A DNA stretch of 49,275 bases. Source: Candidatus Helarchaeota archaeon (GTDB lineage Archaea; Asgardarchaeota; Lokiarchaeia; Helarchaeales; HEL-GB-A). The number at the start of each line of letters is the position of its first letter. The stretch's first letter is position 1. The notes below the pieces were generated by a model. The model ran no database searches. It was not told where the DNA came from and was given only the letters and a program-made list of their open reading frames with translations. The translations under genes were made by a program, and so were the position numbers. The DNA is taken from NCBI GenBank assembly GCA_013375455.1, contig JABXJT010000034.1, forward strand, positions 1 to 49,275. The letters run 5' to 3'. Positions 41,948 through 49,275 of the stretch are shown piece by piece.

Positions 41948-42922
41948 ATGTCAGAGGAACCGCAAGAAACCAAAAAGACGCAGGAGACGGAAGAGGGGTC
42001 CGAAGACGAAGAAGAAGATGAACACAAGAAATATGAGCACTATAAAAAAGCGGGCGAAATTCATTATGAAGCCCGTAAGCTCGCAGAACCTTTGATTAAA
42101 ATAGGGGCTAAAATAGTAGACATCTGTGATACTATTGAAAATTTCATTCTCGAGAAAGGTGGAGGGCTCGCATTTCCCGTTAATGTGTCCCGTAATGAAA
42201 TTGCAGCGCATTACACGGCTTCAAGTGCAACTGATCCAACCGTTATTCAAGAAGGGGATATCGTTAAAATTGATATTGGGGTTCACGTGGAAGGATATAT
42301 AGCAGATGGAGCCTTCTCAGTTGCTTTTAACGAGGATTTCGAAAAGTTAGTGGAGGCCTCGAAAGCAGCTCTTGAAGCGGTGATCGGAGTTATCAGACCG
42401 AACAGAGAAACACATAAACTTGGGGCGATAGCTGAAGCAGCGATAAAAAGTCATGGATATCGTCCAGTGAGGGACCTATCAGGTCATATTTTGGAGCAAT
42501 GGGAATTACATGGGAAAAAAACGATTCCTTCTATCACGCTTCCTGCTGGAGAGAAAATTGAGGAAGGCGAGGTTTACGCTATTGAATATTTTGCAACGAC
42601 GGGTACGGGGAGCGTGCATGACCTGCCTCCAACTTACATCTATAATTTGGTACCAATTAAGCGCCCAATGCGTTCTAAGGGTGCGCGGCAGATAGTTCGG
42701 GAGGTTTCTAACAAATATAAAACATTACCTTTCGCCAGGCGGTGGCTTTTGCGTGACCTTAAGGGGGGCGTGCTCCTGGGATTACGAGAATTAACCCGGA
42801 TTGGTCTACTTCACGAATATCACCCTCTGGCCGAAAAGAAGGGAATATTCATCTCCCAGGCGGAGGATACCGTGATAATTGAGCATGATGGATGTACAGT
42901 AACTACTCGCAAAGATATTTAA
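41948..42922 (+). CDS. map: Methionine aminopeptidase type 2 with acidic N-terminal extension
   Basis: 324 residues. Removes the initiator methionine. Metal ligands and substrate residues of the MetAP2 class are visible: AAHYTASSATDP, KIDIGVHVEGYIADGAF (two Asp ligands), DLSGHILEQWELHGKKTIP (His), VYAIEYFATTGTGSVHD (Glu) and a final IIEHDGCTV (Glu). The type-2 insertion is present near the C-terminus. The first ~27 residues are almost purely Glu/Asp/Thr/Lys, unlike ordinary archaeal MetAP (about 295 residues) and reminiscent of the charged N-terminal region of eukaryotic MetAP2. Start ATG 41948. Confidence 0.93.
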   Translation: MSEEPQETKKTQETEEGSEDEEEDEHKKYEHYKKAGEIHYEARKLAEPLIKIGAKIVDICDTIENFILEKGGGLAFPVNVSRNEIAAHYTASSATDPTVIQEGDIVKIDIGVHVEGYIADGAFSVAFNEDFEKLVEASKAALEAVIGVIRPNRETHKLGAIAEAAIKSHGYRPVRDLSGHILEQWELHGKKTIPSITLPAGEKIEEGEVYAIEYFATTGTGSVHDLPPTYIYNLVPIKRPMRSKGARQIVREVSNKYKTLPFARRWLLRDLKGGVLLGLRELTRIGLLHEYHPLAEKKGIFISQAEDTVIIEHDGCTVTTRKDI

Positions 42923-42934
42923 TGGGATTTTTTC

Positions 42935-43252
42935 TTGAAAGAAAAAGATAAACTTGTTGAAGGCTATCCATTTGGAGTATATTTCTGTGTAAAGTGCAGA
43001 ACTGTAATTATGTGGTATCCTGATACAAAAAAACATCCTGAAATGAATTTATATCCAAGTAGAATTAAGTGCGCCACGTGCGGGACACTGGTAGAGCCGA
43101 AAGAAAAACTTCGGATAGTTGATATCTGGTCAGAGCTCGTACCTACCTTTCTTGCTGTCATTAACAAATATCCATTTGTTAAAGCCATCATTTGCGATGA
43201 GGAACACGTACATTTCGTTTGGGAGAAAAGACAACTTCAAAAAGACAACTAA
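42935..43252 (+). CDS. Small zinc-binding protein, unknown
   Basis: 105 residues. CVKCRTVIMWYP and KCATCGTLVEP provide four cysteines about 30 residues apart, typical of a zinc ribbon with a long loop. The second half is a mixed alpha-beta segment (IVDIWSELVPTFLAVINKYP). A TTG start at 42935 is assumed, 12 bp after the map stop; no in-frame ATG precedes residue 26. It is likely co-transcribed with map. Function not recognised. Confidence 0.55.
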   Translation: MKEKDKLVEGYPFGVYFCVKCRTVIMWYPDTKKHPEMNLYPSRIKCATCGTLVEPKEKLRIVDIWSELVPTFLAVINKYPFVKAIICDEEHVHFVWEKRQLQKDN

Positions 43253-43256
43253 ATAA

Positions 43257-44549
43257 TTAGGGATAGACTCGCCTAATCGTGCGGGGATAAGGGATTGTAT
43301 CGCGAATGTTCTCTAACTTACAGATCCATTTCACCACCCGTTCCATCCCTAAACCAAAACCCGCGTGAGGTATCGTCCCGTATTTTCGGAGATCAATGTA
43401 CCATTCATAATCCTTGGGATCCAATCCATCATCTTCTATGCACTTTAGAAGTTCGTTCGTGTCATGTATGCGTTGCCCTCCGCCTATAATTTCCCCGTGT
43501 CCCTCGGGGGCGAGGCAATCAGCACAATTGACAACTTTAGGATTATTTGGATCTGGTTTGTGGTAAAAAGCTTTAGCTTCGCGTGGGTAATTATAGACAA
43601 AGAGAGGAGTCTTGCGATTTATAGTGAGGGCGCGTTCATCTTCAGCACCAAGATCTTGCCCCCATTCAATTTTGTGACCAATGCTATCCAGCTCCTCAAT
43701 TGCTTCAGTATAGGAGATTCTATCAAATGGAGGGGATATCATTAGCTCAGAAGGGTCGCGCCCGAGAAAGTTTAATTCTGCGCTTTTTTCTTTCGCAATC
43801 CTATTAAGCATGTGGGAAACAAGTTGTTCTTGGATTTCGATATTCTGATTTAAGTCACAAAAGGGAATTTCCGCTTCGAGCATGTAAAACTCTGTTAGGT
43901 GCCTCTGAGTTCGGGATTTCTCAGCACGGAAAGAAGGTGCAATTGTATATACTTTTCCAAGTGAAAAAATGAGAGTTTCCAAATAAAATTGGCTAGATTG
44001 AGTAAGGTAGACCTCAGTATCAAAATATTTCATATCAAATAGTGTTGAGCCGCCTTCAACCGCTGCTGTAATAAACATTGGACCATGAACTTCTATATAA
44101 TCGTTCAATTGGAACCATTCACGGGCAGCTTCGAATACTAGAGCTCGTATTTGCATAACTGTGGTTAATTTACGGCTGCGTAACCAAAGATGCCGTTTAT
44201 CAAGTAAAAACTGAACACTTTGATCTCGTGTTATTGGAAAAATCTCAGATAAACCAATAGTTTTGATTTGTTTGGCGGATAATTCGATACCTCCGGGACT
44301 TCGTGGCTCCTCACGAGTAGTTCCCGCGATTTCCACTGAGGATTCAATAGATATATTGCGGGCAGTCTCAAATACTTCAGGACCTACCGTGTTTTCCTCG
44401 ATAGTACATTGAAGGATTGCCCCGCGGTCTCGAATTTGCAAGAAAAGAATTTTTCCGGATTTCCGGCGACGATACACCCAGCCTTTTATCCGAACTTCCT
44501 CGCCAATCATCTTCTTTGCATGAATATCAGCGATTGAAACCTCTGCCAT
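43257..44549 (-). CDS. asnS: Asparaginyl-tRNA synthetase
   Basis: 430 residues, class IIb aminoacyl-tRNA synthetase. An N-terminal OB-fold (EVRIKGWVYRRRKSGKILFL) is followed by the catalytic core: HLWLRSRKLTTVMQIRALVF, TLFDMKYFDTEVYLTQSSQF, motif 2 SFRAEKSRTQRHLTEFYMLE, and motif 3 HAGFGLGMERVVKWIC. AspRS and AsnRS are close; CLAPEGHGEIIGGGQR and the REAKAFYHKPDP block favour AsnRS. A tRNA-independent distinction is not possible here, so a non-discriminating AspRS remains a lesser alternative. Length is normal and no catalytic residue is missing. Confidence 0.88.
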   Translation of the reverse strand: MAEVSIADIHAKKMIGEEVRIKGWVYRRRKSGKILFLQIRDRGAILQCTIEENTVGPEVFETARNISIESSVEIAGTTREEPRSPGGIELSAKQIKTIGLSEIFPITRDQSVQFLLDKRHLWLRSRKLTTVMQIRALVFEAAREWFQLNDYIEVHGPMFITAAVEGGSTLFDMKYFDTEVYLTQSSQFYLETLIFSLGKVYTIAPSFRAEKSRTQRHLTEFYMLEAEIPFCDLNQNIEIQEQLVSHMLNRIAKEKSAELNFLGRDPSELMISPPFDRISYTEAIEELDSIGHKIEWGQDLGAEDERALTINRKTPLFVYNYPREAKAFYHKPDPNNPKVVNCADCLAPEGHGEIIGGGQRIHDTNELLKCIEDDGLDPKDYEWYIDLRKYGTIPHAGFGLGMERVVKWICKLENIRDTIPYPRTIRRVYP

Positions 44550-44681
44550 ATGTTACACCTTAAGTTTCCTATTGCATTGTAGGATTAATAAATATAAAGC
44601 CTCGCGCTTCCAATCGAGAGGAAATCTGATCTTTTATAAATAAATTTTAGATCCTTTTTTTCGAGATTAGTGTACTAATCG

Positions 44682-46247
44682 GTGAAAGGTTGTATGAAAA
44701 AAGAAACGGTCTTTTTACCGGGCGCTTCGGGTTCCATGGGGCATCAGGCATTCCTAGAACTATGGAAACTCAGAGATAAATATGACATTGTACTGCTCCA
44801 AAGACCTTCTAAAAAGAATAAAGATCTCTTCGCCCCCTTTGAAAAAGAAGCTGGAATTCATTCGATTCCAGGGCGAGGAATTGTTGAAGCTAATGGGTTT
44901 AAGATTGTTTGGGGTAATGCAACAAATTATGAGGATGTAGTTGAGGCATGTAAAGGAATTGATTGGTGTCTCTGCCCTATGGCCTTCATTTCCCCTGCCG
45001 CAGATAGAAATCCATCAATGGCCAAGGCCGTAAACACCGATGCAATTAAGTATATAATAAAAGCCATTGAATCTCAACCAAATGGCGCTGAACATGTAAG
45101 GTTCGTTTATACGGGAAGTGTAGCTGAAACTGGCGATAGGTTGCCACCAATCCACGTGGGCAGAGTGGGTGATCCCATGAAGCCAAGCGTGTTTGATTTT
45201 TATGCAACAACAAAAATACGCGGTGAGCGCGCTCTTTGCGAATCCAATATCAGACATTGGGTCTCGCTTCGCCAAACCTTCATCATGATTCCTGATGTAA
45301 TGTCACTGCAGGATCCGATCATGTTCCATCAGCCCATTAATTCCTACATGGAAAATAACACTGCCGAAGATGCGGGATGGGGGTTAATCAACTGTCTTCA
45401 GGTCCCAGATGATTCGGATTTTTGGAGACGCGTGTATAACATGAGTGGGGGTCCATCTTGCAGGATCGTATTCCTCGAGTTCATGAATATCGCGTTTAAG
45501 ATGTTGGGGGTGGATTATCGGAAGGTGTTCGAGCGAAAATGGTTTGCATTGCGAAATTTCCACATGCAATTCTTTGAAGATTCGCACATCCTTAATGAAT
45601 ATATTCACAATTGGAACGAAAGCATTGAAGACTATAAGAAGAGAATGTGGAAAGGTATGCCGCGCTCTCTAAAAATCGTCGCGAAATTAAATAAATTTCC
45701 ACCATTCAGATGGCTTGTTCAAAAGATGACCAAAAGAAGAATGAAAAAGATGGCAGAAAGACTTGATGGAACCTTGGGGTGGTATAATAATCGGATGGGC
45801 ATGCGATTTTCTGCATTTTACGGGTCATTTGAGAAATTTGAAAACATACCTGATTGGGACGTCGATATGCCGGAAATGAGCCACGATGCAGAGTATAAAA
45901 GGTTAGATCATGGCTATGATGAAACCAAGAAATATTTGGATCTTTCAGATTTAAAAGGCGCGGCAAAGTTTAGGGGGGGAGAATCTCTTTCAGAGAGCTG
46001 GGACGGCGATATGTATACAACTTTAAGGTGGAAATGCGCCTTTGATCATGAGTTTGATGCGAAACCCTATACCGTTCTCAAGGCGGGCATTTGGTGTCCT
46101 GAGTGCTTAGCACCACCATGGCGATATGATGAAATCGCTAAAAAAAATCCATTCTTTGCTCAGATCTGGTATCCTAATCACGATAAAGATGAGAATAATT
46201 TTTATCCCGAAGATTGCTATCGAGATGTCGAAGGGCTCGAGGATTAG
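44682..46247 (+). CDS. Extended SDR (NAD-dependent epimerase/dehydratase) with C-terminal extension
   Basis: About 517 residues from ATG 44694; GTG 44682 overlaps a GGTGAAAGG Shine-Dalgarno. The Rossmann motif GASGSMGHQAF opens the protein, followed by IVWGNATNYEDV and VNTDAIKYIIKAIE. The catalytic YxxxK is at FYATTKIRGER. A second half of ~200 residues contains a basic helical region, then CAFDHEF and GIWCPECLAPPW, a possible zinc site. Extended SDRs include sugar epimerases and 3-beta-hydroxysteroid dehydrogenases; substrate unknown. Its neighbour across the convergent gap is the steroid 5-alpha-reductase. Confidence 0.82.
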   Translation: MKGCMKKETVFLPGASGSMGHQAFLELWKLRDKYDIVLLQRPSKKNKDLFAPFEKEAGIHSIPGRGIVEANGFKIVWGNATNYEDVVEACKGIDWCLCPMAFISPAADRNPSMAKAVNTDAIKYIIKAIESQPNGAEHVRFVYTGSVAETGDRLPPIHVGRVGDPMKPSVFDFYATTKIRGERALCESNIRHWVSLRQTFIMIPDVMSLQDPIMFHQPINSYMENNTAEDAGWGLINCLQVPDDSDFWRRVYNMSGGPSCRIVFLEFMNIAFKMLGVDYRKVFERKWFALRNFHMQFFEDSHILNEYIHNWNESIEDYKKRMWKGMPRSLKIVAKLNKFPPFRWLVQKMTKRRMKKMAERLDGTLGWYNNRMGMRFSAFYGSFEKFENIPDWDVDMPEMSHDAEYKRLDHGYDETKKYLDLSDLKGAAKFRGGESLSESWDGDMYTTLRWKCAFDHEFDAKPYTVLKAGIWCPECLAPPWRYDEIAKKNPFFAQIWYPNHDKDENNFYPEDCYRDVEGLED

Positions 46248-46259
46248 ATGTCGAAAGTC

Positions 46260-47027
46260 TCAATAAAGGAATGGGATCATTCGTTTCCGGTTTTTTGGGT
46301 ATTTATCCCCGAATTTTTCTTTATACCACTTATAATGCTGATCTGCGCGAGGAGCTAAATTGGCAAAAGTCCAGATAGCGAACACCAGCCCAGCCCAAGA
46401 TAAGGTCATAATTGCCCATCCCACCCATTCAGTGAATTCACCCAAATAATTAGCGGAAGTTACATATCTAAATAGCCCACCTCGTGGGATATAAAACCCC
46501 GTATCTCCAGGTTTTCTTAAATTGCGGATAATATGATCCGAATGGATATTTATTACAAAGCCTGCGAGAAAGACCGCGACCCCTATGATAAACTGGGGTG
46601 TTAATAACCAAGCAACCGTGTATAAAATGGCAGGAGATAAGAAAAAAATCCATGTTCCCTGCATGTACGCATTCGCACTATTGAAAACAATCCCAAACAG
46701 AATGATAGTCCAAGGCATATCATCCTTCCCACGAATTAGCATTGGAAAGATAAAGGTTCGTTGGCAGTAATGCAAGTTGAATAACGCGAAGAAGACCAGT
46801 GGCGTGACTTCGAATTTTCTATCTGAAACAATCCAATAGATTAAAAATATAATCACGACGGGGATTTCCATTATGACCCAGCCAGCTTTGTTATTGATGG
46901 ATGCCCCCCATTTCTTACTAATGTATTGCCCGTAACCTGCTGGAACAAAAATCAGAGTTATGAATACTATAACAGCGATTATAATCATAAAAATCAGGAA
47001 CCAGTCAAAAAACACCAATTTAATCAC
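46260..47027 (-). CDS. Steroid 5-alpha-reductase family membrane enzyme (SRD5A-like)
   Basis: 255 residues, seven membrane helices, essentially the length of human SRD5A2. The C-terminal half strongly matches SRD5A1/2: INIHSDHIIRNLRKPGDTGF, YIPRGGLFRYVTSANYLGEF, HYKWYKEKFG-KYPKNRKRMI then PFL. Catalytic-pair residues by alignment: Glu54 in MEIP (human Glu57) and Tyr87 in LHYCQR (human Tyr91). NADPH-site residues Asp164, Arg171, Asn193, Glu197 and His231 sit at identical numbers. The family reduces enone double bonds of steroids or polyprenols with NADPH. The 8-bp overlap with the HD gene implies coupling. GTG 47027 may instead be part of the Shine-Dalgarno, with a start at TTG 47018 or GTG 47015. 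Confidence 0.92.
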   Translation of the reverse strand: MIKLVFFDWFLIFMIIIAVIVFITLIFVPAGYGQYISKKWGASINNKAGWVIMEIPVVIIFLIYWIVSDRKFEVTPLVFFALFNLHYCQRTFIFPMLIRGKDDMPWTIILFGIVFNSANAYMQGTWIFFLSPAILYTVAWLLTPQFIIGVAVFLAGFVINIHSDHIIRNLRKPGDTGFYIPRGGLFRYVTSANYLGEFTEWVGWAIMTLSWAGLVFAIWTFANLAPRADQHYKWYKEKFGDKYPKNRKRMIPFLY

Positions 47028-47535
47028 TCTTATTAATTTTTAAAATATTATTGATATAACGATCTAAAAAAGAATCCAGGCGAGTAAGATAGAAAATCCA
47101 ATCCAATTTATCTGCAAGCCAAATTACAAACGAGAGAATTGTTTTAGGGAATGCCCCCATAGGGAACATGTGTGTTCGTGCGGCTTCACGAACCCACTTT
47201 GGTTCATTGAATTTTGTTAATAAATAGAAACCAGCGCGAGCGTGATTAAAGAAATGGGTCTGGGTAAATTCTGGAGAAACCGTGGCATATCCAATATCAT
47301 GGAGTAACCCTGCTCTCGTGCAATTACTAGGATCTTGGAAAAAGAATTTGCTAAGTTTATATGCTAAAAAAGCAATCCGAATGGAATGCTGTAATCTGTT
47401 ATGAGCTGGAAAAGGCGTTTGTAATTGATGTGAAGAAAATAATCGTAGTTTTTGAACCACAGGCCATCTTAATACCTCTTTCATTACCTTTTGAAACTGA
47501 GAAATCACCAGGCTCACGACTTCTAGGTTAGTCAT
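47020..47535 (-). CDS. HD-domain phosphohydrolase-like protein
   Basis: 171 residues. HD-superfamily metal ligands: His in LQHSIRIAFLAYKL, the doublet in AGLLHDIGYATV, a further His in FFNHARAGFYLL, and ADKLDWIFYLTRLD for the distal aspartate. A nucleotide or phosphoester substrate is likely, as for most of the superfamily; nothing more specific is visible. It is first in a two-gene leftward unit with the SRD5A-like gene, overlapping by 8 bp, and divergent from the dehydrogenase downstream of 47634. Confidence 0.82.
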   Translation of the reverse strand: MTNLEVVSLVISQFQKVMKEVLRWPVVQKLRLFSSHQLQTPFPAHNRLQHSIRIAFLAYKLSKFFFQDPSNCTRAGLLHDIGYATVSPEFTQTHFFNHARAGFYLLTKFNEPKWVREAARTHMFPMGAFPKTILSFVIWLADKLDWIFYLTRLDSFLDRYINNILKINKSD

Positions 47536-47633
47536 AATAGTGAAAATAATTATTTACTTGCATTGATCTTAAATCATAAGCATAAAAAGAGTGTTTTTTT
47601 TATACAGATTCATAGCCTGAATTATTTAAAAGG

Positions 47634-48803
47634 TTGATAAAAAGGATGCCGCTCATAACACTTGATGATGAACCGTTACCGAAAACGATGCGGGCAGTTG
47701 TATTGGAGAAACCACTCCACTTGAAGTGTACTGAGATTCCAGTGTGGCCAATTGAGACTTATAATGATCCCGATTTAATTCTGATAAAGGTTAAAGCCTG
47801 TGGTGTTTGTGGCTCAGATTTTAGGTATTACCGAGGAGAAAATCCCTGGGCCCAGCATACCGTAGGAAAGCACGTGGATAACCCTCCCAACATCGTGCTT
47901 GGGCATGAATATGCAGGAGTGGTTATCGCGGTCCTCAGTGAAAAAAATCGAAAATGGTTAGGAAAGAAGGTTGCCCCAATCTGCTCAAAAGTCTGTGGAA
48001 AATGTGAGATGTGCGTGGCAAATCGCGCACACCTCTGTGAGAAAACCATCCACATGGGACATGGGCAGGGATGGGGAGAAAAACCTTATTACCCTGGGGC
48101 ATACGCAGAGTATGCATCAGCATGGGCAGAAGGATGTTACGAAATTCCTCCAAATGTTAGTTTTGAAGAAGCTGCCATGATGGATGTATTAGCCGTTAGC
48201 ACTCACGCATTTCATCGAACTGATCACCAAAGGGAACTACCAATTTTAATCATGGGGGCTGGCCCAATTGGGAATGGAATTGGACAAGTAGCAAGAACTT
48301 GTGGTGTAGAAGAAAAAAAAATTATTATAATGGAGAATTCGGAGATCGCAGTAAGAGTTGCGGAAAAGGTTGGCTTTCAGAATGTTATTAATTCAATGCA
48401 GAAAAGTGTTGCAGAATTATTCAAAGAGGTACTTCAACTTACAGGTAAGAAAAAAATATTTTCCATCTTTGATAGTATTGGAACCGATTTAAGCTTTGAT
48501 CTTGGAATGAAATTACTAAATAAGGGAGGAACTTACGTAAATCTGGCTGTCCACGATCAAATAATGAAAAATTTAAACCAAATGCAACTTTCTAGCGAAC
48601 GTATAATTACTACCTCTAGTAATTTTTCACTTTCAGCCTACGAACGTGCATGGGAATGGTTACGGGATGGGAAATTCACGTTAGATCCCTGGTTCACTAA
48701 AATTACATTGAAAAACACTCCCGAAATTTTCGAGGAAACGATTAAAAATAAAGCCAAAAATAGAAACTATTTTAAATTGGTTATTCTCCCCGATAACTCA
48801 TAG
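47634..48803 (+). CDS. Zinc-dependent medium-chain dehydrogenase (threonine dehydrogenase-like)
   Basis: About 385 residues from ATG 47646; TTG 47634 is the longest frame. GroES-like catalytic domain with ACGVCGSDFRYYRG and LGHEYAG, and structural zinc cysteines in CGKCEMCVANRAHLC. The Rossmann motif is MGAGPIGNGIGQ. It differs from the other family member (36914-38086) in lacking the insertion and in a longer loop before the Gly-His motif. Substrate unknown. Its promoter region is shared with the divergent HD gene. A cofactor (NAD or NADP) cannot be decided by eye. Confidence 0.88.
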   Translation: MIKRMPLITLDDEPLPKTMRAVVLEKPLHLKCTEIPVWPIETYNDPDLILIKVKACGVCGSDFRYYRGENPWAQHTVGKHVDNPPNIVLGHEYAGVVIAVLSEKNRKWLGKKVAPICSKVCGKCEMCVANRAHLCEKTIHMGHGQGWGEKPYYPGAYAEYASAWAEGCYEIPPNVSFEEAAMMDVLAVSTHAFHRTDHQRELPILIMGAGPIGNGIGQVARTCGVEEKKIIIMENSEIAVRVAEKVGFQNVINSMQKSVAELFKEVLQLTGKKKIFSIFDSIGTDLSFDLGMKLLNKGGTYVNLAVHDQIMKNLNQMQLSSERIITTSSNFSLSAYERAWEWLRDGKFTLDPWFTKITLKNTPEIFEETIKNKAKNRNYFKLVILPDNS

Positions 48804-48823
48804 AATTGTAATGGATTGGAAAA

Positions 48824-49117
48824 TTATTCTCTATGCAAAAAGTCTAGAGCCTTACCTTTTCCTTTACGTTCCTCTTTCTCCTGGGGCTCGTCGTATTGAG
48901 CAGTGGGAGTTTCAGAAATAAATTGATTTAGTGTCAATTCCAGTACATTGGCTCTATCAAACATTTGTAATTCCTTATATTGAGAAATGATATACCTAAG
49001 ATCATCTATCGCTTCTTCAGTTTTTCCTTGTAAAATCCGTCGTTTTACTTTCTTCTCTAATCCTTCAAGAGTCTGAATTTTTTTGGAATTTTGCGTCAAT
49101 TTAAAGAACCCAAACAA
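48824..49117 (-). CDS. Small helical protein
   Basis: About 97 residues, mostly helical and charged: LEGLEKKVKRRILQGKTEEA then IDDLRYIISQYKELQMFDRA look like a helical hairpin of TPR-like type. The tail is acidic then basic (YDEPQEKEERKGKGKALDFL). The longest start is TTG 49117; a TATA-like GTTTAAATA lies only about 10 bp upstream, so translation may begin further in, for instance at TTG 49099. It points away from the right-end repeat. Function unknown. Confidence 0.55.
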   Translation of the reverse strand: MFGFFKLTQNSKKIQTLEGLEKKVKRRILQGKTEEAIDDLRYIISQYKELQMFDRANVLELTLNQFISETPTAQYDEPQEKEERKGKGKALDFLHRE

Positions 49118-49202
49118 GTATGTATTTAAACAGTATATTTTGAAAGTAATTAAGAATTTTTTGGTTTTTCTTTCTTATAAAAAAAAAGAAGTCCTTTTAA
49201 AA

Positions 49203-49275
49203 CATAATCCGCAAAAGTAGTCTTTTAAAGCTTTCCGAGGCGTTCGTGGGTGGCCTTAATGAGTTGACGGATTTT
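49203..49275. repeat. 73-bp repeat, right copy, inverted relative to the left end
   Basis: Exact reverse complement of positions 5-77. Unique sequence stops at 49202 and the repeat begins CATAATCCGCAAAAGTAG. It encodes the same protein C-terminus on the minus strand (49225-49275). The window ends inside it, so the rest of the element is not visible. Confidence 0.93.
49225..49275 (-). CDS. C-terminal end of the same multicopy protein, second copy (partial)
   Basis: On the minus strand the last 16 codons encode KIRQLIKATHERLGKL and a TAA stop at 49225-49227. This is identical to the left-end copy. Both copies point inward, stop toward the unique DNA, as would two insertion sequences flanking the window in inverted orientation. 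Identity of the protein remains unknown. Confidence 0.5.
   Translation of the reverse strand, partial: KIRQLIKATHERLGKL

Noticed and set aside
46260..47535. 5-alpha-reductase and HD genes as contamination from a eukaryotic sequence
   Set aside because: The genes are intron-free, overlap by 8 bp like an archaeal operon and sit between typical neighbours, with base composition like the rest of the window.
1..49275. Linear replicon with terminal inverted repeats (Borg-like or viral)
   Set aside because: The inverted ends are only 73 bp, encode part of a protein, and flank housekeeping genes such as asnS, tmk and map. No replication or capsid genes are present. A repeat-bounded contig is simpler.

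Overview
The window is AT-rich, gene-dense prokaryotic DNA and reads as archaeal, most likely from an Asgard archaeon (Promethearchaeota, Loki-like in flavour). Support comes from archaeal-type information genes (AsnRS, type 2 methionine aminopeptidase, a C/D box sRNA), TATA-like promoters, and eukaryote-signature families: a three-repeat gelsolin, roadblock and longin-like small domains, a Bud23-type rRNA methyltransferase and a full-length steroid 5-alpha-reductase. No rRNA, tRNA or CRISPR array was found by eye. The lineage call is inferred from gene content, not measured.

Layout. Both extremes of the window carry the same 73-bp sequence in inverted orientation (5-77 and 49203-49275). It encodes the C-terminus of an unidentified protein, so the window is probably bounded by two copies of one repeat, plausibly insertion sequences. 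0.1-1.2 kb: two tandem T4 gp19-like tube proteins of a contractile injection system, transcribed toward the left repeat. 1.3-7.6 kb: an MFS transporter, two B12-binding radical SAM proteins, tandem 7-TM paralogs and a roadblock protein. 7.7-8.8 kb: a surface protein with an archaeosortase-type tail, and msrA. 8.9-10.3 kb: a dolichol/phytol-kinase-like enzyme and a 67-residue membrane protein. 10.4-12.3 kb: a PadR operon (anchored surface protein, duplicated 2TM protein, PadR with zinc ribbon) with three repeated promoter sites. 12.4-15.5 kb: membrane proteins mixed with gene debris.

15.6-20.9 kb is a leftward cluster of roadblock/zinc-ribbon proteins and two largely unrecognised proteins. 21.2-26 kb holds a CGGC protein, a ferredoxin, a longin-TM protein, and CooC paired with a LarA-like protein, which suggests nickel enzymology. 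26-29.2 kb holds an archaeosortase among membrane and zinc-ribbon proteins. 29.3-34.2 kb is a two-component pair: a REC-wHTH regulator and a 1305-residue multi-PAS kinase. 34.2-39.9 kb holds a hydrolase, Bud23, DUF362, an alcohol dehydrogenase, PAC2, a TIGR04076 protein and thymidylate kinase, followed by a C/D box sRNA. 40.2-44.5 kb holds gelsolin, MetAP2 and AsnRS. 44.7-48.8 kb holds an extended SDR, steroid 5-alpha-reductase, an HD hydrolase and a zinc dehydrogenase, possibly a small lipid/isoprenoid redox neighbourhood.

Themes. Membrane-associated and signalling proteins dominate. The archaeosortase (27.1 kb) and its candidate substrate (7.7 kb) form a cell-surface processing pair at a distance. 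The most noteworthy items are the injection-system tube pair beside the repeat, the 5-alpha-reductase with its catalytic residues intact, the Bud23 homolog, the C/D box sRNA, the LarA-like protein lacking the cofactor lysine next to CooC, and the repeated sites in the PadR-operon promoter. Many genes seem to start at ATG codons just downstream of GTG or TTG codons that belong to, or precede, their Shine-Dalgarno sequences; preferred starts are given per gene.
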